Shown piece by piece: positions 51,162 to 60,530 of a stretch of 64,000 bases of DNA (the first letter of the stretch is position 1; every line of letters starts with the position of its first letter). This DNA comes from Limnohabitans sp. (lineage in GTDB: Bacteria > Pseudomonadota > Gammaproteobacteria > Burkholderiales > Burkholderiaceae_C). The stretch lies in the NCBI RefSeq assembly GCF_030158565.1, contig NZ_JAOASQ010000046.1, positions 62,001-126,000 on the forward strand, in the 5' to 3' direction. The notes below the pieces were generated by a model, which saw only the letters and a program-made list of their open reading frames with translations, had not been told where the DNA came from and did not search any database. The position numbers were made by a program, and so were the translations under genes.

Positions 51162-52364
51162 ATGGATGCACTGAAACAGGGCGCAGACGCGCTCTTCATT
51201 TTGCTCGGCGGGATCATGGTCTTGGCCATGCATGCCGGTTTTGCCTTTCTGGAGCTGGGCACAGTTCGCAAAAAGAACCAAGTCAATGCACTGGTGAAGA
51301 TCCTGGTGGATTTCTCGGTCTCTACCGTGGTTTATTTTGTGGTCGGCTACGGCGTGGCGTATGGCACCAGCTTCTTTGTGGGCGCTGAGGTGCTCGCAGC
51401 CAAGAATGGTTACGAGTTGGTCAAGTTCTTTTTCCTGCTGACCTTTGCTGCGGCCATTCCCGCCATCATTTCCGGTGGCATTGCCGAGCGGGCCAAGTTC
51501 TGGCCCCAACTGATTGCCACGGCCGTGATCGTCGGCTTCGTCTATCCCTTCTTCGAGGGCATTGCCTGGAACCAGCATTTTGGCGTGCAAGCCTGGATCA
51601 AAGCCTTCACCGGTGACGAGTTCCACGACTTCGCAGGGTCGGTGGTCGTTCATGCCATGGGCGGCTGGATCGCTTTGCCTGCAGTGATTTTGCTTGGCGC
51701 GCGCTACAACCGTTACCGCAAAGACGGTCAGGTGTCGGCGCATCCACCATCGAGCATCCCCTTCTTGGCGCTGGGTGCCTGGATTTTGATCGTGGGCTGG
51801 TTCGGTTTCAACGTGATGAGTGCACAGACCCTGGACAAGATTTCGGGCTTGGTGGCCGTCAATTCCTTGATGGCCATGGTCGGGGGCACTTTGACCGCTT
51901 TGCTGTTGGGAAAAAACGACCCTGGCTTTGTGCACAACGGCCCTTTGGCAGGCTTGGTCGCTGTTTGCGCGGGCTCTGACTTGATGCACCCATTTGGTGC
52001 ATTGGCTGTGGGCGCTGTGGCCGGTGCTCTGTTTGTGATCATGTTCACATTGACCCAAAACAAATGGAAGGTTGACGACGTTTTGGGTGTCTGGCCGCTG
52101 CACGGCCTGTGTGGCGCCTGGGGTGGCATTGCTGCGGGCATTTTTGGTCTGCAGAGCTTTGGCGGTCTGGGTGGCGTGAATTTCACGGCCCAATTGATCG
52201 GCACGGTGATGGGTGTTGCCTGGGCCCTGTTGTGTGGCTTTGTGGTTTATGGCCTGCTGAAAGTCACTTTGGGCCTGAAACTCAGTCCTGAAGAAGAGTA
52301 CGAAGGCGCTGACCTGACAGTGCACAAAATCAGTGCCACACCCGACCGCGAGGTGAGCTGGTAA
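51162..52364 (+). CDS. amt: Ammonium transporter (Amt)
   Basis: This 400-residue channel has about 11 transmembrane segments. The Amt signature is visible: DFAGSVVVHAMGG in the middle and the twin-His regions around this and PLHGLCGAWGG. It conducts ammonium into the cell. No glnK gene is next to it, though amt is often paired with one. ATG 51162 has GAGGA before it; the upstream frame lacks a signal-like start. At 51076-51089 GG and GC lie 10 bases apart in GGCATGGTTTGTGC, a weak sigma-54 match that would fit nitrogen control, but it is unproven. Confidence 0.9.
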   Translation: MDALKQGADALFILLGGIMVLAMHAGFAFLELGTVRKKNQVNALVKILVDFSVSTVVYFVVGYGVAYGTSFFVGAEVLAAKNGYELVKFFFLLTFAAAIPAIISGGIAERAKFWPQLIATAVIVGFVYPFFEGIAWNQHFGVQAWIKAFTGDEFHDFAGSVVVHAMGGWIALPAVILLGARYNRYRKDGQVSAHPPSSIPFLALGAWILIVGWFGFNVMSAQTLDKISGLVAVNSLMAMVGGTLTALLLGKNDPGFVHNGPLAGLVAVCAGSDLMHPFGALAVGAVAGALFVIMFTLTQNKWKVDDVLGVWPLHGLCGAWGGIAAGIFGLQSFGGLGGVNFTAQLIGTVMGVAWALLCGFVVYGLLKVTLGLKLSPEEEYEGADLTVHKISATPDREVSW

Positions 52365-52443
52365 ATCCAGCGCACTGTGTTGGAAAGCCAACCATGGCGC
52401 GCTTTGCGGGGATACCCCTTGCATCTTTTTTTGTTTTATGGCG

Positions 52444-52481
52444 CATAATGGACGAGCGTTGCTGTAGAAAAACAGCAACGC
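52444..52481 (+). promoter_or_regulatory. Promoter -10 and 5' leader hairpin of the RRM gene
   Basis: CATAAT (52444-52449) is a -10-like hexamer. Seven bases later, where the transcript should begin, stands a perfect 10-base-pair hairpin: GCGTTGCTGT, loop agaaaa, ACAGCAACGC (52456-52481). It has no T tract, so it is not a terminator. The coding region begins 112 bases later, leaving a long leader that may stabilise the mRNA or sense temperature. Confidence 0.5.
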
Positions 52482-52593
52482 ATTGTTTGCGGTGACCAGA
52501 TCAGTTTCGCCTTCCTTCCGATGTTTCAAGGTTTGTTGAATGCGCTTTCAGAGCTCCATCGCTTTTATCTCTGTGTTTTGAGGAGTCCCTTTC

Positions 52594-53145
52594 ATGGGCA
52601 ACAAACTTTACGTCGGCAACCTGCCTTACTCGGTTCGTGACGGCGATCTGGAACAAGCTTTCGGCGAGTTCGGTGTTGTGACCAGCGCCAAAGTCATGAT
52701 GGAACGTGACACTGGCCGCTCCAAAGGCTTCGGCTTTGTGGAAATGGGCAGCGATGACGAAGCGCAAGCTGCGATCAATGGCATGAACGGTCAGCCTTTG
52801 GGTGGCCGCAATGTGGTGGTCAACGAAGCCCGCCCAATGGAAGCACGTCCTCCCCGCACCGGTGGTTTCGGTGGCGGTGGCGGCTTTGGCGGCGGTCGTC
52901 GTGAAGGCGGCGGCGGTTACGGCGGTGGTCGTGAAGGCGGCGGCGGTGGCTACGGTGGCGGTCGTGAAGGCGGCGGCGGTGGCTACGGCGGCGGTCGCGA
53001 AGGCGGCGGCGGTTACGGCGGTGGCCGTGAAGGTGGCGGCGGCGGTTTCCGCAGCCCCTACGGTGCTGGCCCACGTGGCGGTAACGGCGGCGGCAATGGT
53101 GGCGGTCGTCGCGAAGGCGGCGGCGGCTACGGCGGCGGTTACTGA
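52594..53145 (+). CDS. Glycine-rich RNA-binding protein (RRM)
   Basis: The 183-residue protein has one RNA-recognition motif at 1-80 with RNP2 LYVGNL at 5-10 and RNP1 KGFGFVEM at 44-51. A glycine-rich tail follows, with repeats of GGYGGGREGGGG and arginines that may aid RNA binding. It resembles bacterial/cyanobacterial Rbp and plant GRP proteins, which act as RNA chaperones, often in cold. The DNA of the tail is a near-tandem GGCGGY repeat, prone to slippage. A hairpin leader precedes it, and a terminator follows. Confidence 0.88.
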   Translation: MGNKLYVGNLPYSVRDGDLEQAFGEFGVVTSAKVMMERDTGRSKGFGFVEMGSDDEAQAAINGMNGQPLGGRNVVVNEARPMEARPPRTGGFGGGGGFGGGRREGGGGYGGGREGGGGGYGGGREGGGGGYGGGREGGGGYGGGREGGGGGFRSPYGAGPRGGNGGGNGGGRREGGGGYGGGY

Positions 53146-53187
53146 TTCACGCCCGCGGCTGAGAACACTCAGCTGCTGAATCTTGAC

Positions 53188-53218
53188 AAGGCCCTGCACT
53201 GCAGGGCTTTGTTGTTTC
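53188..53218 (+). terminator. Terminator after the RRM gene
   Basis: AAGGCCCTGCA and TGCAGGGCTTT pair around a one-base centre, followed by GTTGTTT. It lies 42 bases after the RRM stop and faces the minus-strand SDR gene. Confidence 0.65.
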
Positions 53219-53253
53219 TGGGCCCGATGCATGCCCAGACACTCGTGCCAGTC

Positions 53254-54039
53254 TCAGTTGTCTGAGTGCCTGTGTTTTCGGGGCTGGCCCTTGAGCACGC
53301 GATCAAACACCGCATTGGGCAAAAGGCGCAGCAACTTGGCCACCACACCCATGGGCCGAGGGATGACTTGGTAGCTCGTGCCGCGTGCAATGCAGCGCAA
53401 AGCCTGTCTGGCGAAGTCTTGGGCGGTCATCAAAAAAGGCATGGGGTAGCGGTTGCGCGCGGTCAACGGTGTCGCCACATAACCCGGTGCGATGGTGGTG
53501 ACTTGAACGCCGCTGGCGCGCAACTCGCCGCGCAAACTCTCGCAATAACTGATCACAGCGGCTTTGCTGGCGCAGTAAGCCGCATGACCGGGCAAACCGC
53601 GAATGCCCGCCACGCTGGCGATACCGACCAAGGTGCCCGAGCCGCGCGCTTGCATACCGCGAATGAAGGGGTGAAAGGTGGCTGCCATGCCCAGCACATT
53701 GGTGTCCATCACCTGGCGCATCACGGCCAGATCTTCGCGCTCGGCGGTGTCCACACCTTGGCTGATGCCTGCATTGGCGATCACCACATCGGGCACACCC
53801 ATTTGCGCCATGCATTGCTCGGCCGCCAAAATGATGCTGTCCGGATTTTGTACATCGGCGCCATAGACGTTGATGCTATCCGGGCTCAAGCGCAGTTGCG
53901 CAGACATGTCTGTGGCCCAAGTTTCCAGGGCACCGAGTCGCCTGGCCACCAGCGCCACGCGCCAGCCTTGCTGCAAATAAGCGGTGGCCATCGCTTGGCC
54001 GATGCCACTGGACCCTCCAGTGATGAAGACCAGTTTCAT
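53254..54039 (-). CDS. Short-chain dehydrogenase/reductase
   Basis: This 261-residue SDR has the cofactor loop ITGGSSGIGQAM, NAGISQG, and the catalytic YCASK in HAAYCASKAAV after SVAGIRG. It is thus a standard oxidoreductase, unlike the SDR at 44178. The C-terminus (KGQPRKHRHSDN) is basic. Its ATG is 8 bases from the lptC end, so it belongs to that transcript, where lptA and lptB would be expected. The substrate is unknown. Confidence 0.88.
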   Translation of the reverse strand: MKLVFITGGSSGIGQAMATAYLQQGWRVALVARRLGALETWATDMSAQLRLSPDSINVYGADVQNPDSIILAAEQCMAQMGVPDVVIANAGISQGVDTAEREDLAVMRQVMDTNVLGMAATFHPFIRGMQARGSGTLVGIASVAGIRGLPGHAAYCASKAAVISYCESLRGELRASGVQVTTIAPGYVATPLTARNRYPMPFLMTAQDFARQALRCIARGTSYQVIPRPMGVVAKLLRLLPNAVFDRVLKGQPRKHRHSDN

Positions 54040-54047
54040 GTGTGCTT

Positions 54048-54650
54048 TCAGGGTTTGGGCGCCAGCACGCCGCGCACGCGGCCTTCCAGCAGATAAATGC
54101 CGCTCCTGCTGTCGAAGTTCAGCGTGAGTGCGGTGAAGACGTCTTTGTCGCGGGTGATTTCTACCGGATCAGATGACAGCAGTCGATCTTGTTTGGCCAG
54201 CGCCACCAAGCGCTCGCCACGCAATTCGGTGCGTGGTGATTGGGCGTCGGCCAAGCGAATGGCTTGTGCATTGCCCACCAAAGTCACGCGCTCACCATCG
54301 CCCGTGGCGATGCCCGCTTGGGCTTTGGCGTGGACTTTCACACCTGTTTCGCTCTCGGAGTAGACGCGTACATGGTCGATGTGCATTTCGTCCACATTGG
54401 GAAAGTGACGGCCTTTGTCACCCAGCACCTCGCGTGTCATGCGACCCGTGGTGTCAAAGGATTTGACCGAGAAGTTTTCCAGTCGGTAGTCCGGCTCTTG
54501 ACGCGCGGGCTTGTTTTCATCGGCATAGACCATGGCCGGCATGCTGCGCACCAGCCACCAGCTGCCCAGCGCCAAAAATCCCATCAAGATCAGAGGCAGG
54601 TACAAGGACAGCCGATCCAGCATTCGGCGAAACAGGCCGATTGCCCTCAT
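54048..54650 (-). CDS. lptC: LPS export protein LptC
   Basis: The 200-residue protein has one N-terminal transmembrane helix (LSLYLPLILMGFLALGSWWLV) and a periplasmic beta-jellyroll, the LptC layout. It passes lipopolysaccharide from LptBFG to LptA. MVYADENKPARQEPDYRLENFSVKSFD is shown here only in part: PDYRLENFSVKSF is a conserved early strand. The ATG overlaps kdsC by 4 bases. lptA and lptB do not follow in this window. Confidence 0.88.
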   Translation of the reverse strand: MRAIGLFRRMLDRLSLYLPLILMGFLALGSWWLVRSMPAMVYADENKPARQEPDYRLENFSVKSFDTTGRMTREVLGDKGRHFPNVDEMHIDHVRVYSESETGVKVHAKAQAGIATGDGERVTLVGNAQAIRLADAQSPRTELRGERLVALAKQDRLLSSDPVEITRDKDVFTALTLNFDSRSGIYLLEGRVRGVLAPKP

Positions 54651-55225
54651 GCCGAGGCGCCCTTGTGCGCGTTCACGCCCACCTGCGCGAGCAAGTTCGC
54701 GTAATGGCCACCGGCCACCAGCAGCAGGTCACACAAGGCACGGGCTGCGCCTTCGCCACCCCGTTCTGTGGTGATGTGGTGGGCAATGGCCTTGGCTTGT
54801 GCGTGACCGTTGGCGGGCGAGCAAGCAAAAGCCACGCGTTGCATGACGGGCAGGTCGGGCCAGTCATCGCCCATGGCGGCGGCTTGTGACCAGCTCAGGC
54901 CCAAGTCTTTCAAGAAGTCTTCGGCGGCAGGGCGTTTGTCTTCGGTGCCAAAGCGGGCGTGGGTGATGCCCAGGGCTTTGAGGCGCAGGCGCAGCGGCGC
55001 CGAGTCGCGACCGGTGATGACCACTGGCGTGATGCCCGCTTGCTGCAAGAGCTTGAGGCCTTGGCCATCCAGGGTGCTGAAGCGTTTGAGCGTTTCGCCA
55101 GATTCTGAAAAGTACAGACCGCCGTCGGTCAGCACGCCATCGACGTCGAAGAAAACCACACGGATGCCCTGCGCCTGCAGCAACAATTCGGGTGCGTAGT
55201 TCAGGGCTGGGATCAAGGCCTGCAT
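54647..55225 (-). CDS. kdsC: KDO-8-phosphate phosphatase KdsC
   Basis: This 192-residue HAD phosphatase of the C0 type removes phosphate from 3-deoxy-D-manno-octulosonate 8-phosphate in KDO synthesis. The nucleophile motif is FFDVDGVLTDGGLYFS, with the Thr/Ser motif in VVITGRDS. MGDDWPDLPVM is the acidic motif III. It lies between kdsD and lptC, the normal order for LPS inner-core genes. Confidence 0.95.
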   Translation of the reverse strand: MQALIPALNYAPELLLQAQGIRVVFFDVDGVLTDGGLYFSESGETLKRFSTLDGQGLKLLQQAGITPVVITGRDSAPLRLRLKALGITHARFGTEDKRPAAEDFLKDLGLSWSQAAAMGDDWPDLPVMQRVAFACSPANGHAQAKAIAHHITTERGGEGAARALCDLLLVAGGHYANLLAQVGVNAHKGASA

Positions 55226-55226
55226 G

Positions 55227-56204
55227 TCAGATCACCTTCGCACGCATCAGGTCGTTGGTGTTGATGGCACCGCACAGGCGGCCTGCATCGTCCACCACCA
55301 GGATGCTGGTGATGCGGTGCAGCTCCATCATCTCGGCTGCTTCCACGGCCAGCGCTTCGGCGGCGATCGTGCGGGGCTGCGCGTGCATGACATCGCTGGC
55401 TTTGAGGCTGCGCAGGTCGTCTCCCTTTTCAATCAAGCGACGCAAGTCACCGTCGGTGAACACGCCCAGCACGCGGCCATCGGCATCGACCACCGATGAG
55501 GCGCCCAAGCCTTTGCGGCTCATCTCGCGCATCAGGTCCGAGAAACTGGCCTGCGGGCCCACGCGGGGCACTTCATCACCTTGGCGCATCACATCGCTCA
55601 CATGGGTCAGCAGCTTGCGGCCCAAGGAGCCGCCGGGGTGCGAGCGGGCAAAGTCTTCGGGCTTGAAGCCGCGTGCATCGAGCAGGGCCACGGCCAGGGC
55701 ATCGCCCATGGCCAGCTGCGCTGTGGTGCTGGCGGTGGGGGCCAGGTTCAGAGGGCAAGCTTCTTTTTCGACCGAGGTGTCCAGCACCACGTCGGCATGG
55801 CGTGCCAGTGACGAGCTCAGGCCACCGGTCATGGCGATCAAGGGCACGCCTTGGCGCTTGAGCACCGGCAAGATGGCGACCAGTTCGTCGCTCTCGCCAC
55901 TGTTGGAGATGCCCAGCACCAGATCCACCGCTTTGATCATGCCCAGGTCGCCGTGGCTCGCTTCGCCCGGGTGGACAAACATGGCGGGCGTGCCGGTGGA
56001 GGCGAGTGTGGCCGCGATCTTGCGGCCGATGTGTCCGCTCTTGCCCATGCCGGTGACCACCACGCGGCCCTGCACGCCGAGCATCATGTCCACGGCTTGA
56101 AGGAAGCGTTCATCGAGCCGGTCTTTGAGGGTCAGCAGCGCTGCGGCTTCGATCTCGAGGGTCTCGCGGGCGAGCTGAAGGGTTTGTGCATTGTGAGCGG
56201 GCAT
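55227..56204 (-). CDS. kdsD: D-arabinose 5-phosphate isomerase KdsD
   Basis: The 325-residue protein has an N-terminal SIS sugar-isomerase domain (VVTGMGKSGHIGRKIAATLAS, HPGEASHGDLGMI, SNSGESDE) and a C-terminal CBS pair (about 200-325). It makes arabinose 5-phosphate from ribulose 5-phosphate for KDO. The CBS pair may respond to nucleotides. It begins the kdsD-kdsC-lptC unit, with the kef-type gene divergent 119 bases away. Confidence 0.95.
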   Translation of the reverse strand: MPAHNAQTLQLARETLEIEAAALLTLKDRLDERFLQAVDMMLGVQGRVVVTGMGKSGHIGRKIAATLASTGTPAMFVHPGEASHGDLGMIKAVDLVLGISNSGESDELVAILPVLKRQGVPLIAMTGGLSSSLARHADVVLDTSVEKEACPLNLAPTASTTAQLAMGDALAVALLDARGFKPEDFARSHPGGSLGRKLLTHVSDVMRQGDEVPRVGPQASFSDLMREMSRKGLGASSVVDADGRVLGVFTDGDLRRLIEKGDDLRSLKASDVMHAQPRTIAAEALAVEAAEMMELHRITSILVVDDAGRLCGAINTNDLMRAKVI

Positions 56205-56323
56205 GGGGCCATTTTATCGGTCGACGTGGCGGGGCGTTGTCGCTGCGTTTCGCCGGGCTGAAAGACCTTGCGCGCCGAGCGCCGACACACGGATTTGTCA
56301 CGCGGGCTTGGTACCATCCAAGC

Positions 56324-58309
56324 ATGAGCGCTCTTGAATTGACACTGCTGTATTTGCTGGCCGCCGTTTTGGGCGTGGTGGCATGCCGCATGCTCAAGCT
56401 GCCGCCCATGTTGGGTTATCTGGCCGTGGGTGTGGTGATTGGTCCGAATGCGCTGGCATTGGCGCAAAACTCGGAAGGCGTGAAGCACTTGGCCGAGTTC
56501 GGCGTGGTGTTCCTGATGTTTGTCATTGGCCTGGAGTTCAACCTGCCCAAGCTGCGCTCGATGCGCAAACATGTGTTCGGGCTGGGTCTGCTGCAGGTGG
56601 TGTTGACCTTGGTGATCGTGACCTTGGCCTCCTTGTTCGTCGCAACCCTGGCGCCAACCCTTTGGAAAATGGAATGGCACACCGCGCTGGCCCTGTCCAG
56701 CGCCATGGCCATGAGCAGCACGGCCATTGTGGTCAAGTTGATCGCTGATCGGCTGGAGCTTGAATCCGAGCATGGCAAACGCGTGATGGGTGTTTTGCTC
56801 TTTCAAGATTTGGCGGTGGTGCCGCTGATTGTGATGATTCCCGCGCTGGGTGCACCGGCTGAAGAGATGTTCAGTGCTTTGATCGCGGCAGGCGCCAAGG
56901 CCGCGGTCCTGATCACCTTGCTGATGACGGGTGGCCAACGCGTGATGCGCTGGTGGCTCACCTTGGTGGCCAGGCGCAAAAGCGAAGAGCTGTTTGTGCT
57001 GAACCTTTTGCTGGTCACGCTGGGGCTGGCCTGGATCACAGAGCTGGCCGGTTTGAGCTTGGCGTTGGGTGCTTTCATTGCCGGCATGCTGATCTCCGAG
57101 ACCGAATACAAACACCAGGTGGAGTTGGACATCCGGCCGTTCCACGACGTGTTGTTGGGGCTTTTCTTCATCACCATTGGCATGCTGTTGGACTGGCACA
57201 TCGTGATCGAGCGTTGGCCCTTGGTGGCGGTGCTCACCGTTTTTCCGGTGCTCTTCAAGCTGGTGTTGGTGACCGCGTTGGCCAAGCTGACCGGGGCCAC
57301 GCAAGGGGTAGCCCTGCGCACAGGTTTGTATTTGGCGCAAGCCGGTGAGTTCGGTTTTGTGCTGCTCACCCTGGGCTCGCAGCACCAGTTGATTCCACCC
57401 GCCTTGCTCAATCCGGTGTTGGCCAGCATGGTGCTGTCGATGTTGGCCACGCCCTTCATCATCCTGCACAGCAACACCATCGTCATGAAGTTGGTGGCCA
57501 GCGAATGGCTCCAGCAGTCCTTGCAGATGACCACCATTGCCCGCAAGTCGATCAACACCAGCAAGCATGTGATCATCTGCGGCTATGGCCGCTGCGGCCA
57601 GAACTTGGCCCGCATGCTCGAAAAAGAAAACATCCCCTACATGGCGTTGGACCTGGACCCGGACCGTGTCCGCCAGGCGGCCGCTGCGGGCGACTCGGTG
57701 GTGTTTGGCGACGCAGGCCGATTGCAGTCGCTCATGGCCGCTGGTCTGGCCCGCGCCAGTGCGGTGGTGATCACCTATCTGGATGTGCCTGCCGCCATGA
57801 AGGTGTTGGACCACGCCCACAGCCATGCGCCGCAGGTGCCCGTGATCGTGCGCACGCAAGACGATCTGGACCTGGAAAAACTGCAGCTGGCCGGGGCCAC
57901 CGAAGTGGTGCCCGAAGCCCTGGAGGGCTCGCTCATGCTGGCCAGCCATGCGCTGGCACTGGTGGGTGTGCCCATGCGGCGCGTGATCCGTCTGGTTCAA
58001 GACCAGCGCGATGCCCGCTACAACCTTTTGCGCGGTTACTTTCACGGCGCCGATGACGACACGCTGGACGAAATCGACCACGAGCGCCTGACCACGGTGG
58101 GCTTGCCCATGGCTTCGCCCTGGCTGGGCAAGCAGGTGCAGGACCTGGCCTTCCATGCCATGGGCGTGCGGGTGGTGAGCTTGCGCAGGGCCAACGGCCA
58201 GACCGAAACCGTGACAGATGAGAGCGAATTGCAAAACGGCGACACCCTGGTCTTGTCAGGCAAATCGCAAACCTTGGCCGTGGCCGAAGAAAAATTATTA
58301 AGAGGCTGA
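56324..58309 (+). CDS. Kef-type potassium/proton antiporter with RCK domain
   Basis: This 661-residue CPA2 antiporter has about 12 transmembrane segments at 1-395. The segment [10 protein letters not shown] holds the conserved membrane Asp, and [12 protein letters not shown] is another family motif. A RCK/TrkA-N domain begins at [15 protein letters not shown], and a TrkA-C domain ends it. KefB/C release K+ under electrophile stress with a KefF/G partner; no such gene is adjacent. ATG 56324 is chosen at the first membrane helix. The apt gene follows by 4 bases. Confidence 0.92.
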   Translation: MSALELTLLYLLAAVLGVVACRMLKLPPMLGYLAVGVVIGPNALALAQNSEGVKHLAEFGVVFLMFVIGLEFNLPKLRSMRKHVFGLGLLQVVLTLVIVTLASLFVATLAPTLWKMEWHTALALSSAMAMSSTAIVVKLIADRLELESEHGKRVMGVLLFQDLAVVPLIVMIPALGAPAEEMFSALIAAGAKAAVLITLLMTGGQRVMRWWLTLVARRKSEELFVLNLLLVTLGLAWITELAGLSLALGAFIAGMLISETEYKHQVELDIRPFHDVLLGLFFITIGMLLDWHIVIERWPLVAVLTVFPVLFKLVLVTALAKLTGATQGVALRTGLYLAQAGEFGFVLLTLGSQHQLIPPALLNPVLASMVLSMLATPFIILHSNTIVMKLVASEWLQQSLQMTTIARKSINTSKHVIICGYGRCGQNLARMLEKENIPYMALDLDPDRVRQAAAAGDSVVFGDAGRLQSLMAAGLARASAVVITYLDVPAAMKVLDHAHSHAPQVPVIVRTQDDLDLEKLQLAGATEVVPEALEGSLMLASHALALVGVPMRRVIRLVQDQRDARYNLLRGYFHGADDDTLDEIDHERLTTVGLPMASPWLGKQVQDLAFHAMGVRVVSLRRANGQTETVTDESELQNGDTLVLSGKSQTLAVAEEKLLRG

Positions 58310-58313
58310 AGCC

Positions 58314-58868
58314 ATGCACGATTTGAACGTCAACGATTATTTGAAAAGCCACATTCGCACCGTGCCCGACTGGCCAACGCCGGGTGTGCAGTTCCGCGAC
58401 ATCACGCCGCTCTTGCAAGACCCCCGTGTCTTTCGTGTGCTGATCGATGCCTTTGTGCACCGCTACATGGACCCGGCCTTGCGGCCCGATGTGGTGGCCG
58501 GACTGGATGCACGTGGCTTCATTCTGGGCTCGGTGGTGGCCTACGAGCTGGGCTTGGGTTTTGTGCCGATCCGCAAGAAGGGCAAGCTGCCCTTCACCAC
58601 GGTGGAAGAAACCTACGAACTCGAATACGGCAGCGCCACGGTGGAGCTGCACACCGATGCCGTCAAACCCGGCCAGCGTGTGTTGTTGATCGATGATTTG
58701 ATCGCCACCGGCGGCACCATGATGGCGGGCAAGAAGCTGCTGGAGAAATTGGGCGCGACGGTGCTCGAAGGCGCGGCCATCGTCGACTTGCCCGAGCTGG
58801 GCGGCTCTGAACGCATCCTGGCTTCGGGCCTGAAATTGTTCACCTTGGTGTCGTTCGCTGGGCATTGA
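58314..58868 (+). CDS. apt: Adenine phosphoribosyltransferase
   Basis: The 184-residue purine-salvage enzyme forms AMP from adenine and PRPP. The PRPP-binding motif is [14 protein letters not shown]. The flexible loop is [23 protein letters not shown], shown here in parts as RKKGKLP and ETYELEYGS, with the Tyr-Glu of the hood. The start [24 protein letters not shown], given in part as IRTVPDWP, is the APRT N-terminus. It is the last gene of a two-gene unit with the antiporter. Confidence 0.96.
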   Translation: MHDLNVNDYLKSHIRTVPDWPTPGVQFRDITPLLQDPRVFRVLIDAFVHRYMDPALRPDVVAGLDARGFILGSVVAYELGLGFVPIRKKGKLPFTTVEETYELEYGSATVELHTDAVKPGQRVLLIDDLIATGGTMMAGKKLLEKLGATVLEGAAIVDLPELGGSERILASGLKLFTLVSFAGH

Positions 58869-58953
58869 GCGCTGGCGCGGCTGTCGCGCAAGACGCTGAC
58901 AACTGGGTCAGCACGTTTTAAGCTGGTCTTTTCAGCTCTTTGCCCCTATTGCC

Positions 58954-59490
58954 ATGAACGCACCCCATACGCCCGCAGCGCTTGTCGACGACCGTGTCCC
59001 CTACGCCAAACCCCAACCCTGGGGCATGGCCCCCGACATGGTGGTGCACGACGTGCAAACCGAAGACGAACGCCTGTGGGCCCCGGTGGCCCCAGGCATT
59101 TGGTCACGCCCGCTGCACTTGAACGTGACGGGTGGTTTTTATGTGCACTTGCTCAAAGTCAAGCGCTCGGGCCTGCTGCAGCGCCACCGGCATTCCGGCA
59201 TGGTGCATGCCCATGTGTTGCGCGGTAAATGGTTGTACCTGGAGCACGATTGGGTGGCCGAAGAAGGCAGCTATGTGTTTGAGCCACCAGGTGAAACCCA
59301 TACCCTGGTGGTGCCCGACGATTGCCAGGACATGGTGACCATGTTCACGGTGCATGGCGCCTTGATGTACGTGGATACGCAAGGCAATGCCACGGGCTAT
59401 GACGATGTATTCACCCGTATCGAGAAGTACCGCGCCCACTTTGAGGCGGTGGGTTTGGGGGCGGATTACGTGAAGCAATTCATGCGTTGA
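58954..59490 (+). CDS. Cupin, 2,4'-dihydroxyacetophenone-dioxygenase-like
   Basis: This 178-residue cupin resembles the 2,4'-dihydroxyacetophenone dioxygenase family, which cleaves the aromatic ketone carbon-carbon bond with non-heme iron. Likely metal ligands are His78 and His80 in RHRHSGMVH, and His116 in PPGETHTL. The rest forms a single beta barrel. Other members are uncharacterised, so the reaction here is not assigned. It is alone, followed by a strong terminator. Confidence 0.75.
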   Translation: MNAPHTPAALVDDRVPYAKPQPWGMAPDMVVHDVQTEDERLWAPVAPGIWSRPLHLNVTGGFYVHLLKVKRSGLLQRHRHSGMVHAHVLRGKWLYLEHDWVAEEGSYVFEPPGETHTLVVPDDCQDMVTMFTVHGALMYVDTQGNATGYDDVFTRIEKYRAHFEAVGLGADYVKQFMR

Positions 59491-59507
59491 AGGTCTCCGT
59501 TGCCTAC

Positions 59508-59536
59508 AAAAAAACCGCTCCATAGAGCGGTTTTTT
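59508..59536. terminator. Bidirectional intrinsic terminator
   Basis: AAAAAAACCGCTC and GAGCGGTTTTTT around loop CATA. It separates the cupin gene from the convergent liv operon and works on both strands. Confidence 0.85.
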
Positions 59537-59566
59537 GTTGTTGAGCCGCAGCTCAGTGAAGCGGCA

Positions 59567-60526
59567 TCACAGCGGCTTCTTGATCCAGTTGGCAATCTCG
59601 CCAATGATGCCCCGACGGAACGCCAGCACGCAGACCACAAAGATCACGCCCTGAATGATGGTCACCCAGGCCCCGAATTGCGCCAGGTAGTTTTGCATGC
59701 TCACGATCACCGCTGCGCCCACCACGGGGCCAAACAAAGTGCCCAGGCCGCCCAGCAGGGTCATCAAGACCACCTCACCCGACATGGACCAATGCACGTC
59801 GGTCAGCGAGGCCAACTGGAACACCAGCGACTTGGTGGCCCCGGCGGTGCCGGCCAATGCGCCCGAGATCACAAAGGCAATCAGCTTGAACATGTCGGTG
59901 TCGTAACCCAGTGAAATGGCGCGGTCCTGGTTTTCGCGGATGGCCTTGAGGATTTGGCCAAAGGGCGAATAAATGATGCGCCAGATCAAGGCAAAACCTG
60001 CCAGAAAAATCGCCAGCACAAACATGTACATGGCCGAGTTGTCAGACAAGTCGAACACGCCAAACAGCTTGCCGCGTGGCACCGACTGGATGCCGTCTTC
60101 ACCGCCCGTGAAGGGCGTTTGCAGGTAAAAGAAGAACACCATTTGCGAAAACGCCAAGGTGATCATGGCAAAGTAAATGCCTTGTCGGCGAATGGCCAGC
60201 ATGCCGGTCACCAAGGCCAGCAGCCCTGAGCAAGCCGTGGCAAACACCACCGCCAATTCGGGGTTCCAGCCCCAGACTTTGGCGGCGTGGGCCGCGGCAT
60301 AACCTGCTGTGCCCAAAAACATGGCGTGGCCAAACGAGAGCAGGCCGCCAAAACCGATCAGCAGGTTGAAGGCGCATGCAAACAAGGCAAAGCACATGAC
60401 CTTCATCAGAAAGATGGGGTACACCCAGATCGGGGCAATGACCAGTACCAGCACCATGATGGCAAAGGCCACCCACTGGTGGGTGAACGACGGGGTCTTG
60501 CGTGAGGGGGTCGAGACAGTGGTCAT
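59567..60526 (-). CDS. livM: Branched-chain amino acid ABC permease LivM
   Basis: The 319-residue membrane protein has about ten hydrophobic segments and the LivM layout. GFGGLLSFGHAMFLGTAGY is the typical early helix region, shown here as LSFGHAMFLG. SPFGQILKAIRENQDRA is the coupling-helix text, shown as KAIRENQDRA. It pairs with LivH in the transport channel for leucine-type substrates. It starts 4 bases after livH. Confidence 0.93.
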   Translation of the reverse strand: MTTVSTPSRKTPSFTHQWVAFAIMVLVLVIAPIWVYPIFLMKVMCFALFACAFNLLIGFGGLLSFGHAMFLGTAGYAAAHAAKVWGWNPELAVVFATACSGLLALVTGMLAIRRQGIYFAMITLAFSQMVFFFYLQTPFTGGEDGIQSVPRGKLFGVFDLSDNSAMYMFVLAIFLAGFALIWRIIYSPFGQILKAIRENQDRAISLGYDTDMFKLIAFVISGALAGTAGATKSLVFQLASLTDVHWSMSGEVVLMTLLGGLGTLFGPVVGAAVIVSMQNYLAQFGAWVTIIQGVIFVVCVLAFRRGIIGEIANWIKKPL

Positions 60527-60530
60527 GGTC

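Noticed and set aside
52860-53140. GGCGGT-type tandem repeats as a CRISPR or satellite
   Set aside because: They encode the Gly-rich tail of the RRM protein, with no spacers.
56132-58234. 700-codon minus-strand frame opposite the Kef antiporter
   Set aside because: Same reason: antisense to a clear membrane protein, with a low-complexity His/Gln translation.
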